Below, piece by piece: positions 47,227 through 56,457 of a stretch of 64,000 nt of DNA; position 1 is the first letter of the stretch, and each line of letters starts with the position of its first letter. This DNA is from Neptunomonas japonica JAMM 1380. Lineage in GTDB: Bacteria; Pseudomonadota; Gammaproteobacteria; Pseudomonadales; Balneatricaceae. The DNA is taken from assembly GCF_016592555.1 (NCBI RefSeq), contig NZ_AP014546.1:868001-932000 (forward strand). Direction: 5' to 3'. The notes below the pieces were generated by a model. That model was not told the origin of the DNA, searched no databases, and saw only the letters and a list, made by a program, of their open reading frames with translations. A program made the position numbers and the translations under genes.

Positions 47227-49121
47227 CCCTTGCCCTTACTCTCTAACCATAACTCAAGCACCATAAGAATCCAGATAAGCTCGCCATAGTATGCTGCGTG
47301 TCCATCGCGATGCAATTTTATCAAATGATCTAAAAACTCTACTTTAAAATATGAACGCTCTTTTAGTTTCAGTAAGCTTTCATAGGCTAAGTCCTGCAAG
47401 GGTTTGTGCGTTTGCATCCAAACCCCGAATGGCAGGCCAAACCCTTGTTTTTTCTTGGTAATCGTTTCATTTGGAAGCCAGTTCGTCATAGCTTCTTTAT
47501 AGAAGTAGCGTAGTTTTTGTCCTTTTAGTTTCCAATCATCGGGTATTTCGCAGGCTAGTGCCAGCATCGCATCATCAAGCATGGGGTAGGCAACTTCGAC
47601 CCCCGCTAGCGCACACATGTGGCTGACTTTCCTTAAGTCGTTGTCAGCGAGCGTAAACTGCCAATCTAAAAATAGCATTCTGCTCAATGATGTTGCATTT
47701 TCAGGAGCATTATAGACTGACTCTAATAATTCTAGAGGGTAACTAGTCGAAATTTGATTAATAAAGTCATCATTGAAAATTTCTGACGGTGCATGCTGGT
47801 TAAGAAAGTTATAAGTCTGCATACGACCAGGCAGAGGTACGTTTGCCTGATTGACGTAGCTATTAGCTTTGCTTACTAATGGCAATTGTTTTGGAAATGC
47901 TTTCAATAAAGGTTCTATTGCATTGTTGCGTAAACCTTTAGGGATGCTGTTGTATACTTCAAATACTTTTTGTTTCGCATAGCGTTCATTACCAGCAAAA
48001 AGTTCATCACCACCATCACCACCTAATAGTAGCTGCACTCCATCTTTGGCGGCTTCTTTGGCACAAAAGTAGGCAGGAAGTGCCGAGGAGTTGCCAAAGG
48101 GCTCGTCATAACTAGCGACGATCTTAGGTAAAGCGTCGACAATGTCTTCAGGCGTAACATAATATTCATGTAGTTTAACGCCAAAATGTTTTGCTGTTAT
48201 GCGAGCAAAAGCCATTTCATCATAGCCTTTAGCAGAAAAGCCGATGGAATAGGCATGTGCTTGGTTGCCGCTTAATTCAGAGAGCATTCCTGTAACAGTT
48301 GAGCTATCTAAACCACCACTCAGAAATGCAGCTACTGATTTGTTTTGTGGGATTGATCGCTTCACTGAATCTTTTAATGTGACGCGCAGCTCTTCGCACT
48401 TATCTTCAAAGCTTGATGATTGAGTTTGTTTGAAGGTCGGTAGCCAGTATCTATCTTGGCTTATAGCACCATCTTTCCAGCAGATAGAGTGGCCTGCTAG
48501 CAGTTTGCTCATGCCTTCATAAATAGGCGTTGGGCTTGGAACCATATGAAAGTACACATAGTTATACAGGCCTTGATCTCTTAGCTGAATGCTTACAGAG
48601 TCGTGTGCTAGTACGGTACCGGCGGTACTTCCAAAGATAATGTGTTTATCGCACTGGGTATAATACAGTGGAATACTGGCTAGGCGATCAACACCGCAAA
48701 ACAGTGTTTGATTGTTATTGTCAATGATAATAAAGGCAAATGATCCTTGGATTCGCTTGGCACATCCTTGGCCTTCTGCTTCATATAAGCTGAGTAACGT
48801 AGCAGCATGGCTCTGTTGTTTTGCTAACGCTGTTAATTCTTTTGTAGGCCACCAGGGTGTACCGATGACAGTAACGCTAATGTTATTCGCTGTGTGAACT
48901 TCAGCAGTGGAAGCTAGATAATTTTTCGAAGCGCTATCGCTTGCTGTCGATGTAATTGTTAGCGGACTATTCAGTGCTTGTTTCATGTTCATGGCATTTG
49001 TGGTGCCATTAGCTTTAGCGCCTGAAATACCTAACCAACCATAAAATGCAGGGGCTAGCAGTGGTGTAGAAGAATTATTACTTTCATGGTTATGTAAGGT
49101 ATTTACTACATTCCCTGTCAT
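47223..49121 (-). CDS. AsnB-like amidotransferase, no N-terminal cysteine
   Basis: A 632-residue asparagine-synthase-like protein, first gene of the minus-strand run. The N-terminal glutaminase-like region is present (RIQGSFAFIIIDNN, DRLASIPLYYT) but begins MTGNVV, without Cys2. The synthetase domain retains AAFLSGGLDSSTVTGMLS and LLGGDGGDELFAGN. It resembles the XrtA-locus amidotransferases but may be ammonia-dependent or act with another amine. A 212-bp AT-rich divergent spacer separates it from the ACP gene and should hold the promoters of both. Confidence 0.82.
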   Translation of the reverse strand: MTGNVVNTLHNHESNNSSTPLLAPAFYGWLGISGAKANGTTNAMNMKQALNSPLTITSTASDSASKNYLASTAEVHTANNISVTVIGTPWWPTKELTALAKQQSHAATLLSLYEAEGQGCAKRIQGSFAFIIIDNNNQTLFCGVDRLASIPLYYTQCDKHIIFGSTAGTVLAHDSVSIQLRDQGLYNYVYFHMVPSPTPIYEGMSKLLAGHSICWKDGAISQDRYWLPTFKQTQSSSFEDKCEELRVTLKDSVKRSIPQNKSVAAFLSGGLDSSTVTGMLSELSGNQAHAYSIGFSAKGYDEMAFARITAKHFGVKLHEYYVTPEDIVDALPKIVASYDEPFGNSSALPAYFCAKEAAKDGVQLLLGGDGGDELFAGNERYAKQKVFEVYNSIPKGLRNNAIEPLLKAFPKQLPLVSKANSYVNQANVPLPGRMQTYNFLNQHAPSEIFNDDFINQISTSYPLELLESVYNAPENATSLSRMLFLDWQFTLADNDLRKVSHMCALAGVEVAYPMLDDAMLALACEIPDDWKLKGQKLRYFYKEAMTNWLPNETITKKKQGFGLPFGVWMQTHKPLQDLAYESLLKLKERSYFKVEFLDHLIKLHRDGHAAYYGELIWILMVLELWLESKGKG

Positions 49122-49333
49122 TATATGTCCTAGTGTCTGCTGATGTTAAGATTTCATGGTTTATGATTTGTATGTATGACGTTCAGTTTATCGTGCTTTT
49201 TTAATAATGTCGTTATTGTTCTCTTGATCGGTTTATTATTTTACTGTTGAACAATTTTGCTGATTAATCCTGAGATGCTAACATTACAATCGTGAGTTTT
49301 ACCTTAATAGCATGACAATAGTAGGAGTTTTGT

Positions 49334-49585
49334 GTGATTACATTGGATGAAGTGAAGCAGCTTATTGGAGATGCTTTACAGCTTGGCTCTAGAGTTGATG
49401 ATTATGATGAGTCTACCCCTTTGCTAGGTAGTATTCCTGAGTTTGATTCAATGGCTGTAGTGATGGTGATAACCGCCATTGAAGAGAACTATGGCGTAGC
49501 GGTTGAAGATGACGAAATTAGTGCTGAAGTGTTTGAAACGATAGGAACACTTTTTAGTTTCGTTAACAACAAACTTTCGGCGTAA
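49334..49585 (+). CDS. Acyl carrier protein, exosortase-system type
   Basis: An 83-residue acidic ACP-like protein. The phosphopantetheine attachment site is EFDSMAVV with Ser39, in a helix II context. Start is GTG at 49334, preceded by TAGGAG. It directly precedes the fused hydrolase and is co-directional with it. ACPs of this kind occur beside the PEP-CTERM hydrolases, acyl-CoA ligase and decarboxylase in many XrtA loci. It may carry the acyl group activated by the ligase at 53931. Confidence 0.88.
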   Translation: MITLDEVKQLIGDALQLGSRVDDYDESTPLLGSIPEFDSMAVVMVITAIEENYGVAVEDDEISAEVFETIGTLFSFVNNKLSA

Positions 49586-49604
49586 TTAATACAGTAAAAA
49601 CTCT

Positions 49605-51398
49605 ATGACTCCCCAGTTCGTGAATGGCCCTTCGGGGCGACTATTTATCACACAACATTCTGCTAACGCTGTTGCCTCATCCGAATGGATTATTTATTTA
49701 CCTGCATTTGCAGAAGAGATGAATAAGTCAAGAAGCATGGTGCGTGCCCAAGCTGCGGCTTTTGTAAAAGCCGGTGCTACAGTCATTGTGCCTGATTTAT
49801 TTGGGACGGGTGATAGCGAAGGTGATTTCGGCGATGCGAATTGGGGTGTTTGGAAACAGGATATCCGTTATCTGGTTCTCAGTGCTCGCCAACAAGGTGC
49901 TAGAAAGATTACCTTGTGGGGGTTACGAGCGGGCGCCTTAATGGCTTTAGATCTAATGGATGAAGGTTTAGATGGTGTGTCTGAGTTAATACTATGGCAG
50001 CCCGTCCATAGTGGAGAGCAGATGCTGACGCAGTTTTTAAGGCTGCGTATGGCTGCTGGAATGATGACCGGGGAGCAAGAAACGGTTGCACAGTTGAGAG
50101 AACGGCTGAGTGCAGGAGAGAAGCTTGAAGTGGCTGGATATGATGTGGCTCCTTCAATGTTGTCTCAATTGGATCAGGTTTCATTAAAGAAGATGGCTCT
50201 AAAGCAGCCGCTAAAAATTAATTGGTTGGAAATAGTTGCTTCCGAAGGTCGAGCGTTATTACCTGTATCACAAAAGCTGATTACGTTATGGCAATCTCAA
50301 GATATAGAAATTTATTCTAAAGCAGTTGTTGGTGAGCCTTTTTGGACAACTCAAGAAATAACGTTAGCGCCTAATCTAATTGATGAAACGGTGCAGTTGA
50401 TTTCGCCTTCTTTGACATCAGGTATCTCCTCTGCAGAATTGCCGGCATCTAGATTACCTGACTCTGACCTTGTGGTTCCTGAGTATAAGCTTCAGGGAGC
50501 AGTACAAGCACTAGATTCTGAGCAGCCGTTTGTATTTTCTTGTGAAGGTGAGGAGTTAGTTGCTGTACTGCATTTGCCTAAAACCCCTGAAAAAGCAGGG
50601 GGAATTGGCGTGCTAGTGATTGTTGGGGGGCCTCAATACCGTGTTGGTAGTCATCGTCAGTTTTTACATCTTGCGCGGCACTTAGCGAAAGAAAATATTC
50701 CTGTCATGCGTTTTGATTATCGTGGGATGGGAGATGCTTCCGGTGAATTATTAGGTTTTGAGAATGTCCAAGTTGATATTCAAAATGCTATAGATAACTT
50801 TATGCAAAAAGTACCTGAACTTGAGGGTGTTGTGTTGTGGGGGTTGTGTGATGCGGCGTCGGCGGCGTGCTTTTATGCACCAAGTGATAAGCGAGTTGCA
50901 GGGTTAGTGATTTTGAACCCTTGGGTTCGAAGTGAGGCTGGTGAGGCCAAGGCATTTTTGAAGCATTATTATTTGCAGCGTTTATTTTCTCGTCAACTTT
51001 GGTCAAAAGTCCTTAAAGGCAATTTCAATATATCCGCATCTTTGGCTTCTTTAGTGTCTATGCTCAAGCGCTCTAGTAGTTCTGAAGATAAGAGCGTTGT
51101 GGAAAGTGAAATAGCTTGTACTGTTGAGCCTCTTAAGCAACCTTCTACAAACTTGCCAGAAAAAATACAGTCTTCACTCAAAGCTTATCAAGGCCCTGTT
51201 CAATATATTATGAGTGGAAATGACCTCACTGCTGCTGAGTTTGATGATGCGGTTAAAGGGTCAAAAAGTTTTACGCGATTACTTAAACAAAAAAGAATGC
51301 AACGTGAAGACTTAAAAAGTGCTGATCATACTTTTTCTAAACGTGAATGGAGAGATAAAGTAGCAGCATGGACAGTGAATTGGATTCGCACGCTCTAA
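49605..51398 (+). CDS. Fused exosortase-A-associated hydrolases 2 and 1
   Basis: A 597-residue protein made of two alpha/beta-hydrolase units. Residues of about 1-270 match hydrolase 2 of XrtA loci (PAFAEEMNKSRSMVRAQA, DLFGTGDSEGDFG); residues of about 300-597 match hydrolase 1 (IVGGPQYRVGSHRQFLHLAR, FDYRGMGDASG). These are normally separate genes. The nucleophile elbows are unusual: the first is GLRAG (106-110, no Ser) and the second is GLCDA (413-417, Cys in the nucleophile position). The second may still be active; the first is probably structural. The end overlaps the next glycosyltransferase by 31 bp. Confidence 0.85.
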   Translation: MTPQFVNGPSGRLFITQHSANAVASSEWIIYLPAFAEEMNKSRSMVRAQAAAFVKAGATVIVPDLFGTGDSEGDFGDANWGVWKQDIRYLVLSARQQGARKITLWGLRAGALMALDLMDEGLDGVSELILWQPVHSGEQMLTQFLRLRMAAGMMTGEQETVAQLRERLSAGEKLEVAGYDVAPSMLSQLDQVSLKKMALKQPLKINWLEIVASEGRALLPVSQKLITLWQSQDIEIYSKAVVGEPFWTTQEITLAPNLIDETVQLISPSLTSGISSAELPASRLPDSDLVVPEYKLQGAVQALDSEQPFVFSCEGEELVAVLHLPKTPEKAGGIGVLVIVGGPQYRVGSHRQFLHLARHLAKENIPVMRFDYRGMGDASGELLGFENVQVDIQNAIDNFMQKVPELEGVVLWGLCDAASAACFYAPSDKRVAGLVILNPWVRSEAGEAKAFLKHYYLQRLFSRQLWSKVLKGNFNISASLASLVSMLKRSSSSEDKSVVESEIACTVEPLKQPSTNLPEKIQSSLKAYQGPVQYIMSGNDLTAAEFDDAVKGSKSFTRLLKQKRMQREDLKSADHTFSKREWRDKVAAWTVNWIRTL

Positions 51399-52654
51399 AT
51401 AAGGTTCTTTTAATTGCCTTTCATTATCCGCCGGTTAATGTAAGTAGCGGGATTCAAAGAACGCTCGCTTTTTCGCGTTATCTGCCCGACAGTGGCTGGC
51501 AACCAATAGTGCTTTCTGCTCACCCTAGAGCTTACCCTTTTGTTAGTGATCAGCAACTGAGAGATATACCCCAAGGTATGCTTGTTAAGCGCGCATTTGC
51601 GCTAGACTCTGCCCGGCACTTTTCTATTAAAGGGCGTTATCTCGATATTTTGGCTTTACCTGATAGGTGGGTAAGTTGGTTGTTGGGTGGTGTTATATCG
51701 GGTTTGAAGCTTGTTAGATCCCAAAAGCCTGCAGTTATTTGGTCGACTTACCCTATCGCTACGGCACACTTGATAGGTTTAGTGCTACAGCGTTTAACGG
51801 GGTTGCCTTGGGTGGCTGATTTTCGAGATGCCATGCTAGATGATGTATATCCAGCTCCAGGGGCTAGAAGGCGGTGCCATGCTTGGCTTGAAAGGAAAGT
51901 AGTAGAGGCTTGTTCTGCTGCTGTTTTTACTACGCCGGGCGCGGTTGAGTTGTATAGGCAACGCTACCCTTATATTTCTGATAGTAAGTGGCATCTGATA
52001 CCCAATGGCTTTAATGAAGACATATTCGAAGAAGTTGAAATTGAATCCAAGAAAAATCTGGAATCAAGTGAACAGAAGCCTTTTCTATTGTTGCATAGTG
52101 GAGTGTTGTACCCTTCCGAGCGTGACCCTCAGCCTTTTTTTGATGCAATCTCTGAGTTGAAAAATGAGGGTAAGATATCTTCTAAACGCCTATGCGTAGT
52201 TTTACGGGCGACAGGACATGACGAACTTTATCAGCCTGTGTTGGATAGACTGGATATTAATGATGTGGTTACGTTAGCTGGTGGGATTTCTTATCGAGAG
52301 GCGCTGTCAGAAATGCTTAGTGCTGATGGCTTGTTGATTTTTCAGGCATCGAACTGTAATCACCAAATTCCAGCCAAAATATATGAGTACTTTCGTGCTC
52401 AACGGCCTATCTTTGCTTTGACTGATAACCAAGGGGATACTGCAAAAGCGTTGCTTGAAGCGGGCCAAGGTTCCATTGTTGCTTTAGATAATAAGGATGC
52501 TATCAAGGCCGGACTAGATGATTTTCTTCAAAAAGTTAGAGCTGGAGAAGAAGTTGGCGTAACAAAAGAGGCTGCACAGAGATATTCTAGAAGAGCTTTT
52601 TCAGCTGATTTGGGGGAAGTTCTGTATAAGGTTAGTTGTTCAAATAAAGAGTAA
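51368..52654 (+). CDS. Group 4 glycosyltransferase
   Basis: A 428-residue GT-B glycosyltransferase. The N-terminus has LLIAFHYPPVNVSSGIQRT, the middle has TGLPWVADFRDAMLDD, and the C-terminal domain has FLLLHSGVLYPSERDP and FQASNCNHQIPAKIYEYFRA. Its first 31 bases overlap the hydrolase gene, suggesting coupling, although a shorter start cannot be excluded. Its stop is within a perfect terminator stem. The donor sugar is not predictable. Confidence 0.85.
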   Translation: MDSELDSHALNKVLLIAFHYPPVNVSSGIQRTLAFSRYLPDSGWQPIVLSAHPRAYPFVSDQQLRDIPQGMLVKRAFALDSARHFSIKGRYLDILALPDRWVSWLLGGVISGLKLVRSQKPAVIWSTYPIATAHLIGLVLQRLTGLPWVADFRDAMLDDVYPAPGARRRCHAWLERKVVEACSAAVFTTPGAVELYRQRYPYISDSKWHLIPNGFNEDIFEEVEIESKKNLESSEQKPFLLLHSGVLYPSERDPQPFFDAISELKNEGKISSKRLCVVLRATGHDELYQPVLDRLDINDVVTLAGGISYREALSEMLSADGLLIFQASNCNHQIPAKIYEYFRAQRPIFALTDNQGDTAKALLEAGQGSIVALDNKDAIKAGLDDFLQKVRAGEEVGVTKEAAQRYSRRAFSADLGEVLYKVSCSNKE

Positions 52655-52677
52655 GCCCATACTGATATGGGCTTACT
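52650..52677. terminator. Bidirectional terminator hairpin
   Basis: A perfect 12-bp stem (AGTAAGCCCATA / TATGGGCTTACT) with a CTGA loop, between the convergent glycosyltransferase and PLP decarboxylase genes. T-rich flanks are modest on both sides, so strength is uncertain. Confidence 0.75.
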
Positions 52678-52698
52678 CATGACATCTTTTTTAGTTGC

Positions 52699-53931
52699 TT
52701 ATACCAAAATTTCTGCAGGATGAGGGTGGCTTAGAAAGTCCCTTGGGCTAGCGCTCAGGCCATAAGCCCCCGATTGGTAAACGGCTATCAAGTCACCTAT
52801 AGATACTTCAGGCAATACTGTTTTATCAGCGATAATATCTAACGGTGTGCATAAAGGGCCCACAATGCTAACCTTTTCAGTCGTTTGGCTTGTTACGCGG
52901 TTAGCGATGCAAACCGGATAGTTTTTGCGAATGATTTGCCCAAAGTTACCGGAAGCGGATAAATGGTGATGTAGCCCACCGTTAGTGATCGCGTATTTTT
53001 CTCCGCGAGATTCTTTGCATTCCACAACTTCACTGATATAAAGCCCTGCCTCACCTACAAAGTATCGGCCTAGCTCCATGACAATTTCTGCTTCAGGTAG
53101 GCGTTCTTGTGCTTCTTTTATCAAAGGCTTGAGGTTTTCTGCAATGTCATCTAGGGGTAATGTTGCTTCGCCTGGGAAATATGGGATTCCTAAGCCGCCA
53201 CCAATGTTTAGCCAGGTGATGGGTTGTGGAGCAAACTCTGCTAATCGGTAAGCTAAGGCAAATGTTTTTGTTTGTGCTTCGATAATGGCTTCAGGACGAA
53301 GGTTTTGAGAGCCGCTAAAGATATGAAAACCTTTGAAATTAAGGTTCAGTTGTCCACAGCGTTTCAGCATTTCAGGTACACGTTCTGCATCAACACCAAA
53401 AGGCTTTGGTCCGCCACCCATTTTCATACCAGATGTTTTTAATTCAAAATCTGGATTAACACGAATAGATACATTTGGAAGAGCAGAAATGGCATCACCT
53501 ATTTGGGCGATACGCTCCATTTCAGCTTCAGATTCCATGTTGATGATAATCCCAGCCGCGACAGCTGATTTTAGCTCATTATCTGTTTTTCCTGGACCAG
53601 CAAAACTAATGGTGAGTGGATCAATGCCTGTGTTTAATGCTACTTGCATTTCTGCTACTGAAGCGACATCAATACCATCGGTTAATTGAGAAAGGTGTTG
53701 GACTACAGCAGGCATAGGGTTTGCTTTCATTGCGTAATGTAGATGCAGCCCTTCAGGCAATGATTCGCGTAAGGTTTCAACTTTTTTTGTCATGATGTTG
53801 CGATCATAAACATAAAAAGGTGTTTTCCCTGTACGTATAGCAAGGCGCTCTATAGAAATTCCGCCGGCGTGAAGGTGGTTGTCAATCACCGGAAACCAGT
53901 CCATATTGGCATGCTTAGGTACTTCTTTCAT
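52699..53931 (-). CDS. PLP-dependent decarboxylase, exosortase-A-associated
   Basis: A 410-residue group IV (ODC/diaminopimelate-decarboxylase-fold) enzyme. The PLP lysine is in LHYAMKANPMP (about residue 69), with FHIFSGSQNL, LNIGGGLGIPYFPGE and, near the C-terminus, GPLCTPLDIIAD supplying the second-subunit Cys. It matches the XrtA-associated decarboxylase subfamily. The amino acid substrate is unknown; a diamine or amine product could be the acceptor for the acyl-CoA ligase with which it overlaps by one base. Confidence 0.9.
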   Translation of the reverse strand: MKEVPKHANMDWFPVIDNHLHAGGISIERLAIRTGKTPFYVYDRNIMTKKVETLRESLPEGLHLHYAMKANPMPAVVQHLSQLTDGIDVASVAEMQVALNTGIDPLTISFAGPGKTDNELKSAVAAGIIINMESEAEMERIAQIGDAISALPNVSIRVNPDFELKTSGMKMGGGPKPFGVDAERVPEMLKRCGQLNLNFKGFHIFSGSQNLRPEAIIEAQTKTFALAYRLAEFAPQPITWLNIGGGLGIPYFPGEATLPLDDIAENLKPLIKEAQERLPEAEIVMELGRYFVGEAGLYISEVVECKESRGEKYAITNGGLHHHLSASGNFGQIIRKNYPVCIANRVTSQTTEKVSIVGPLCTPLDIIADKTVLPEVSIGDLIAVYQSGAYGLSASPRDFLSHPHPAEILV

Positions 53932-55517
53932 TAAGATGCAGACTCCTGGAAAATGTCTTTATATTCGGTAGCAAGTGTCTTTCGGTCAATCTTGCCATTT
54001 TGGTTTCGCGGTAAAGTATCTATAAATATGATTTTTTTAGGTAGCATGAAATTAGGCAATTCTTTTTGGCAATACTGTACTAGAGACCGCTCATTGCAGT
54101 CAGGGCCGGCAATTGCTAATAGCAGGATAGCCTGCCCTAATTGTGGATGTGCTACTCCCAGAGCGACTACTTCTTTTATGAGGCTAGAGCTATAAAGAAC
54201 CTCTTCGACCTCTGTTGGGCTGACTCGGTAACCAGATGTTTTTATCATTTCATCTTTTCTGCTAATGAAATATAAAAAGCCTTCCTCATCTTTTTTAACT
54301 TGATCACCAGACCATACAGCTATCTCTGTTAATGGTATTTCAGGGTGCCTGTTGGGGATGGCTTTAAAGCGCTCAGCTGTTTTTGCTGGATCATTCCAAT
54401 ATCCCATAGATACAAGAGAGCCTCTATGCACCAGTTCGCCAGGCTCGCCAGGAGCACATTCAGTACCATCTTCTCGTAGTACGAGTATTTCCGCATTAGG
54501 AATTGCCTTGCCCATGGATTCAGGTCGAATGGCAACTTGCTCTGGTGGTAGGTAAGTTGATCTAAATGCTTCGGTTAAACCATACATTAAATAAACAGCT
54601 GTTGTAGGGAGTGACTTGACTAGTTTGTGGGTGGTTGCAACGGGCATTGCGCCACCAGTATTGGTTATGTAACGCAGAGATTTTTTAGTTTCTTCTGGCC
54701 ACTCAAGTTCTGCTAGCTGGTTCCATAAAGGAGGTACTGCTGCCAGCCCTGTTATCTGAAAACGAGCGGTTGCTTTAATAACATCTCTTGGCAGTAGGTA
54801 ATCCATTAAAACCACAGAGGCGCCAACCGAAAAGGCTGTCGTTAATTGGCTAAGGCCGTAATCAAAACTAAAAGGCAGTACCGCTAATAAACAGTCTTGT
54901 GCTGTGTTTTCTAAATAACTGGAGACGCTATGTGCGCCTGTAAGCATGTTTCTATGCGATAAAACGACACCTTTTGGGTTGCCTGTGCTGCCAGAGGTAT
55001 AAAGAATGGCCGCCATATCTGTGTCTATAAGTCGCACACTCGTTCTCGTTTCTACTTCAGCGCAAGGTGAGTGCCAGCGAACAATAGTTATTTGAGGTAG
55101 GAGGTTTTCAGGGATATCCCCTTTATCCACCAATATAATAGAGCGAAGATCGTGACAATCAATCAGTGTGTCTTTGAGTAGTTTGAGGCGGTCAGATGAT
55201 GTAACTAGCGTGCGAACATTGCAGTCTTTGAGAATGTAAGAAACTTGCTGGGGCTTTAATAATGGGTTGACGGGTACAAATACGCCACCTGCCTGAGCTG
55301 TGCCAAAAATAGTAAATACAGTTTCAGGTATCTTGGGAAGGTACACAGCCACTCTTTCGCCAGGCAAGGTGTTTAAGCTGAGAAGTTTTTGGCAAGTTTG
55401 GTCTGTTTGAAACTTCAAATCAGAATAGGTAAAGACCTCATTTTTATGAAGCAAAGCATTTGCCGTTGGAGTGATATTAGCTTGCTTCTCAATTAGGTCG
55501 TATAGCAATTCTGGCAT
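53931..55517 (-). CDS. AMP-forming acyl-CoA ligase, exosortase-A-associated
   Basis: A 528-residue ANL-superfamily adenylating enzyme of the XrtA-associated ligase group. The P-loop is LYTSGSTGNPKGVVLSH, followed by MYGLTEAFRSTYL, and the C-terminal Lys lies in PRNQNGKIDRKTL. It activates a carboxylic acid as acyl-AMP for transfer to CoA or to the ACP at 49334. It starts the decarboxylase operon, divergent from the serine protease; the 133-bp divergent spacer contains TATAAT-like boxes on the minus strand but no clear full promoter. Confidence 0.9.
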   Translation of the reverse strand: MPELLYDLIEKQANITPTANALLHKNEVFTYSDLKFQTDQTCQKLLSLNTLPGERVAVYLPKIPETVFTIFGTAQAGGVFVPVNPLLKPQQVSYILKDCNVRTLVTSSDRLKLLKDTLIDCHDLRSIILVDKGDIPENLLPQITIVRWHSPCAEVETRTSVRLIDTDMAAILYTSGSTGNPKGVVLSHRNMLTGAHSVSSYLENTAQDCLLAVLPFSFDYGLSQLTTAFSVGASVVLMDYLLPRDVIKATARFQITGLAAVPPLWNQLAELEWPEETKKSLRYITNTGGAMPVATTHKLVKSLPTTAVYLMYGLTEAFRSTYLPPEQVAIRPESMGKAIPNAEILVLREDGTECAPGEPGELVHRGSLVSMGYWNDPAKTAERFKAIPNRHPEIPLTEIAVWSGDQVKKDEEGFLYFISRKDEMIKTSGYRVSPTEVEEVLYSSSLIKEVVALGVAHPQLGQAILLLAIAGPDCNERSLVQYCQKELPNFMLPKKIIFIDTLPRNQNGKIDRKTLATEYKDIFQESAS

Positions 55518-55650
55518 GTTGCATCCTTATAAGCGGAAACGGTATGAATAATTCCTTGATAATCTCTATTATAGCTTTTTACATTCGGCTGTATATGTTG
55601 ACTCTACAGGTTGTATACTGATTTTTAAGAATAATATCAAAGGAAGGGTT

Positions 55651-56430
55651 ATGTTCAGTAGAAAATTTTTAATGTGCTTTATTTTCCTATGTTTAGGTGT
55701 ATGGAGCCTTAATTCGCGTGCAGCATTGCCAGATACAATTGATAAAATTAGAGGGAGTATTGTAGCAGTAGGTAGTATTTATCCGAGTAAGCGTGTTTCA
55801 GGCAATAAACCAAAAGCAATCTACAGTGGTACAGGCTTTGTTGTTGGGAATGGACGCCAAGTTGTGACAAATTATCATGTCATTACTGCGCGTGAATTAG
55901 ATGTAGTTAAAAATGAAACATTTGCTATTTTCAGTGGGCGGGGAAAGGCGGCAAAAGCGCGTGCTGCAAGGGTTGTTCGTACAGATCCTGAGCATGATCT
56001 TGCATTATTAGAGTTTGAGGGGCCTGCATTGCCAGCAATGAAGCTTGCTAGTACCAAGTGGTTGCGTGAGGGTAGTGAAGTCGCTTTCACTGGTTTTCCT
56101 ATTGGTATGGTTTTAGGTATGTACCCCATTACTCATAAGGGAATTATTGCCTCAGTGACGCCTATCGTTATTCCTGCTCAGTCATCTAAGCAGCTAACAT
56201 CTGCTCAGATAAAACGGTTGAGAAACCCGCTTCAAGTGTATCAATTAGACGCTATCGCTTATCCCGGTAATAGCGGCAGCCCTGTCTACGAAGTTAACAG
56301 TGGCCGTGTTGTTGGGGTGGTTAACAGTGTGTTTGTTAAAGGGACGAAAGAGTCGGTATTGGAGCGCCCTTCAGGCATAAGTTATGCAATACCCGTGAGG
56401 TTTGTGCATCAGCTGTTGAAAAGTCATTAA
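55651..56430 (+). CDS. Secreted trypsin-like serine protease
   Basis: A 259-residue S1C/trypsin-like peptidase. Signal peptide (about 1-24, ending at RAA), catalytic His76 in TNYHVITARE, Asp116 in DPEHDLALLE and Ser208 in YPGNSGSPVYE. There is no PDZ domain, unlike DegP. It may process a surface or matrix protein of the locus; its target is unknown. It is followed 27 bp later by the phosphatase gene, so the two are probably an operon. The AAGGAAGGG ribosome binding site is strong. Confidence 0.87.
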   Translation: MFSRKFLMCFIFLCLGVWSLNSRAALPDTIDKIRGSIVAVGSIYPSKRVSGNKPKAIYSGTGFVVGNGRQVVTNYHVITARELDVVKNETFAIFSGRGKAAKARAARVVRTDPEHDLALLEFEGPALPAMKLASTKWLREGSEVAFTGFPIGMVLGMYPITHKGIIASVTPIVIPAQSSKQLTSAQIKRLRNPLQVYQLDAIAYPGNSGSPVYEVNSGRVVGVVNSVFVKGTKESVLERPSGISYAIPVRFVHQLLKSH

Positions 56431-56457
56431 TTTAGTTTCGCTTTTTGAGAGGTTACT

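Noticed and set aside
55598..55619. TTGACT and TATACT boxes before the serine protease
   Set aside because: They are only 10 bases apart, too close for a sigma-70 promoter.
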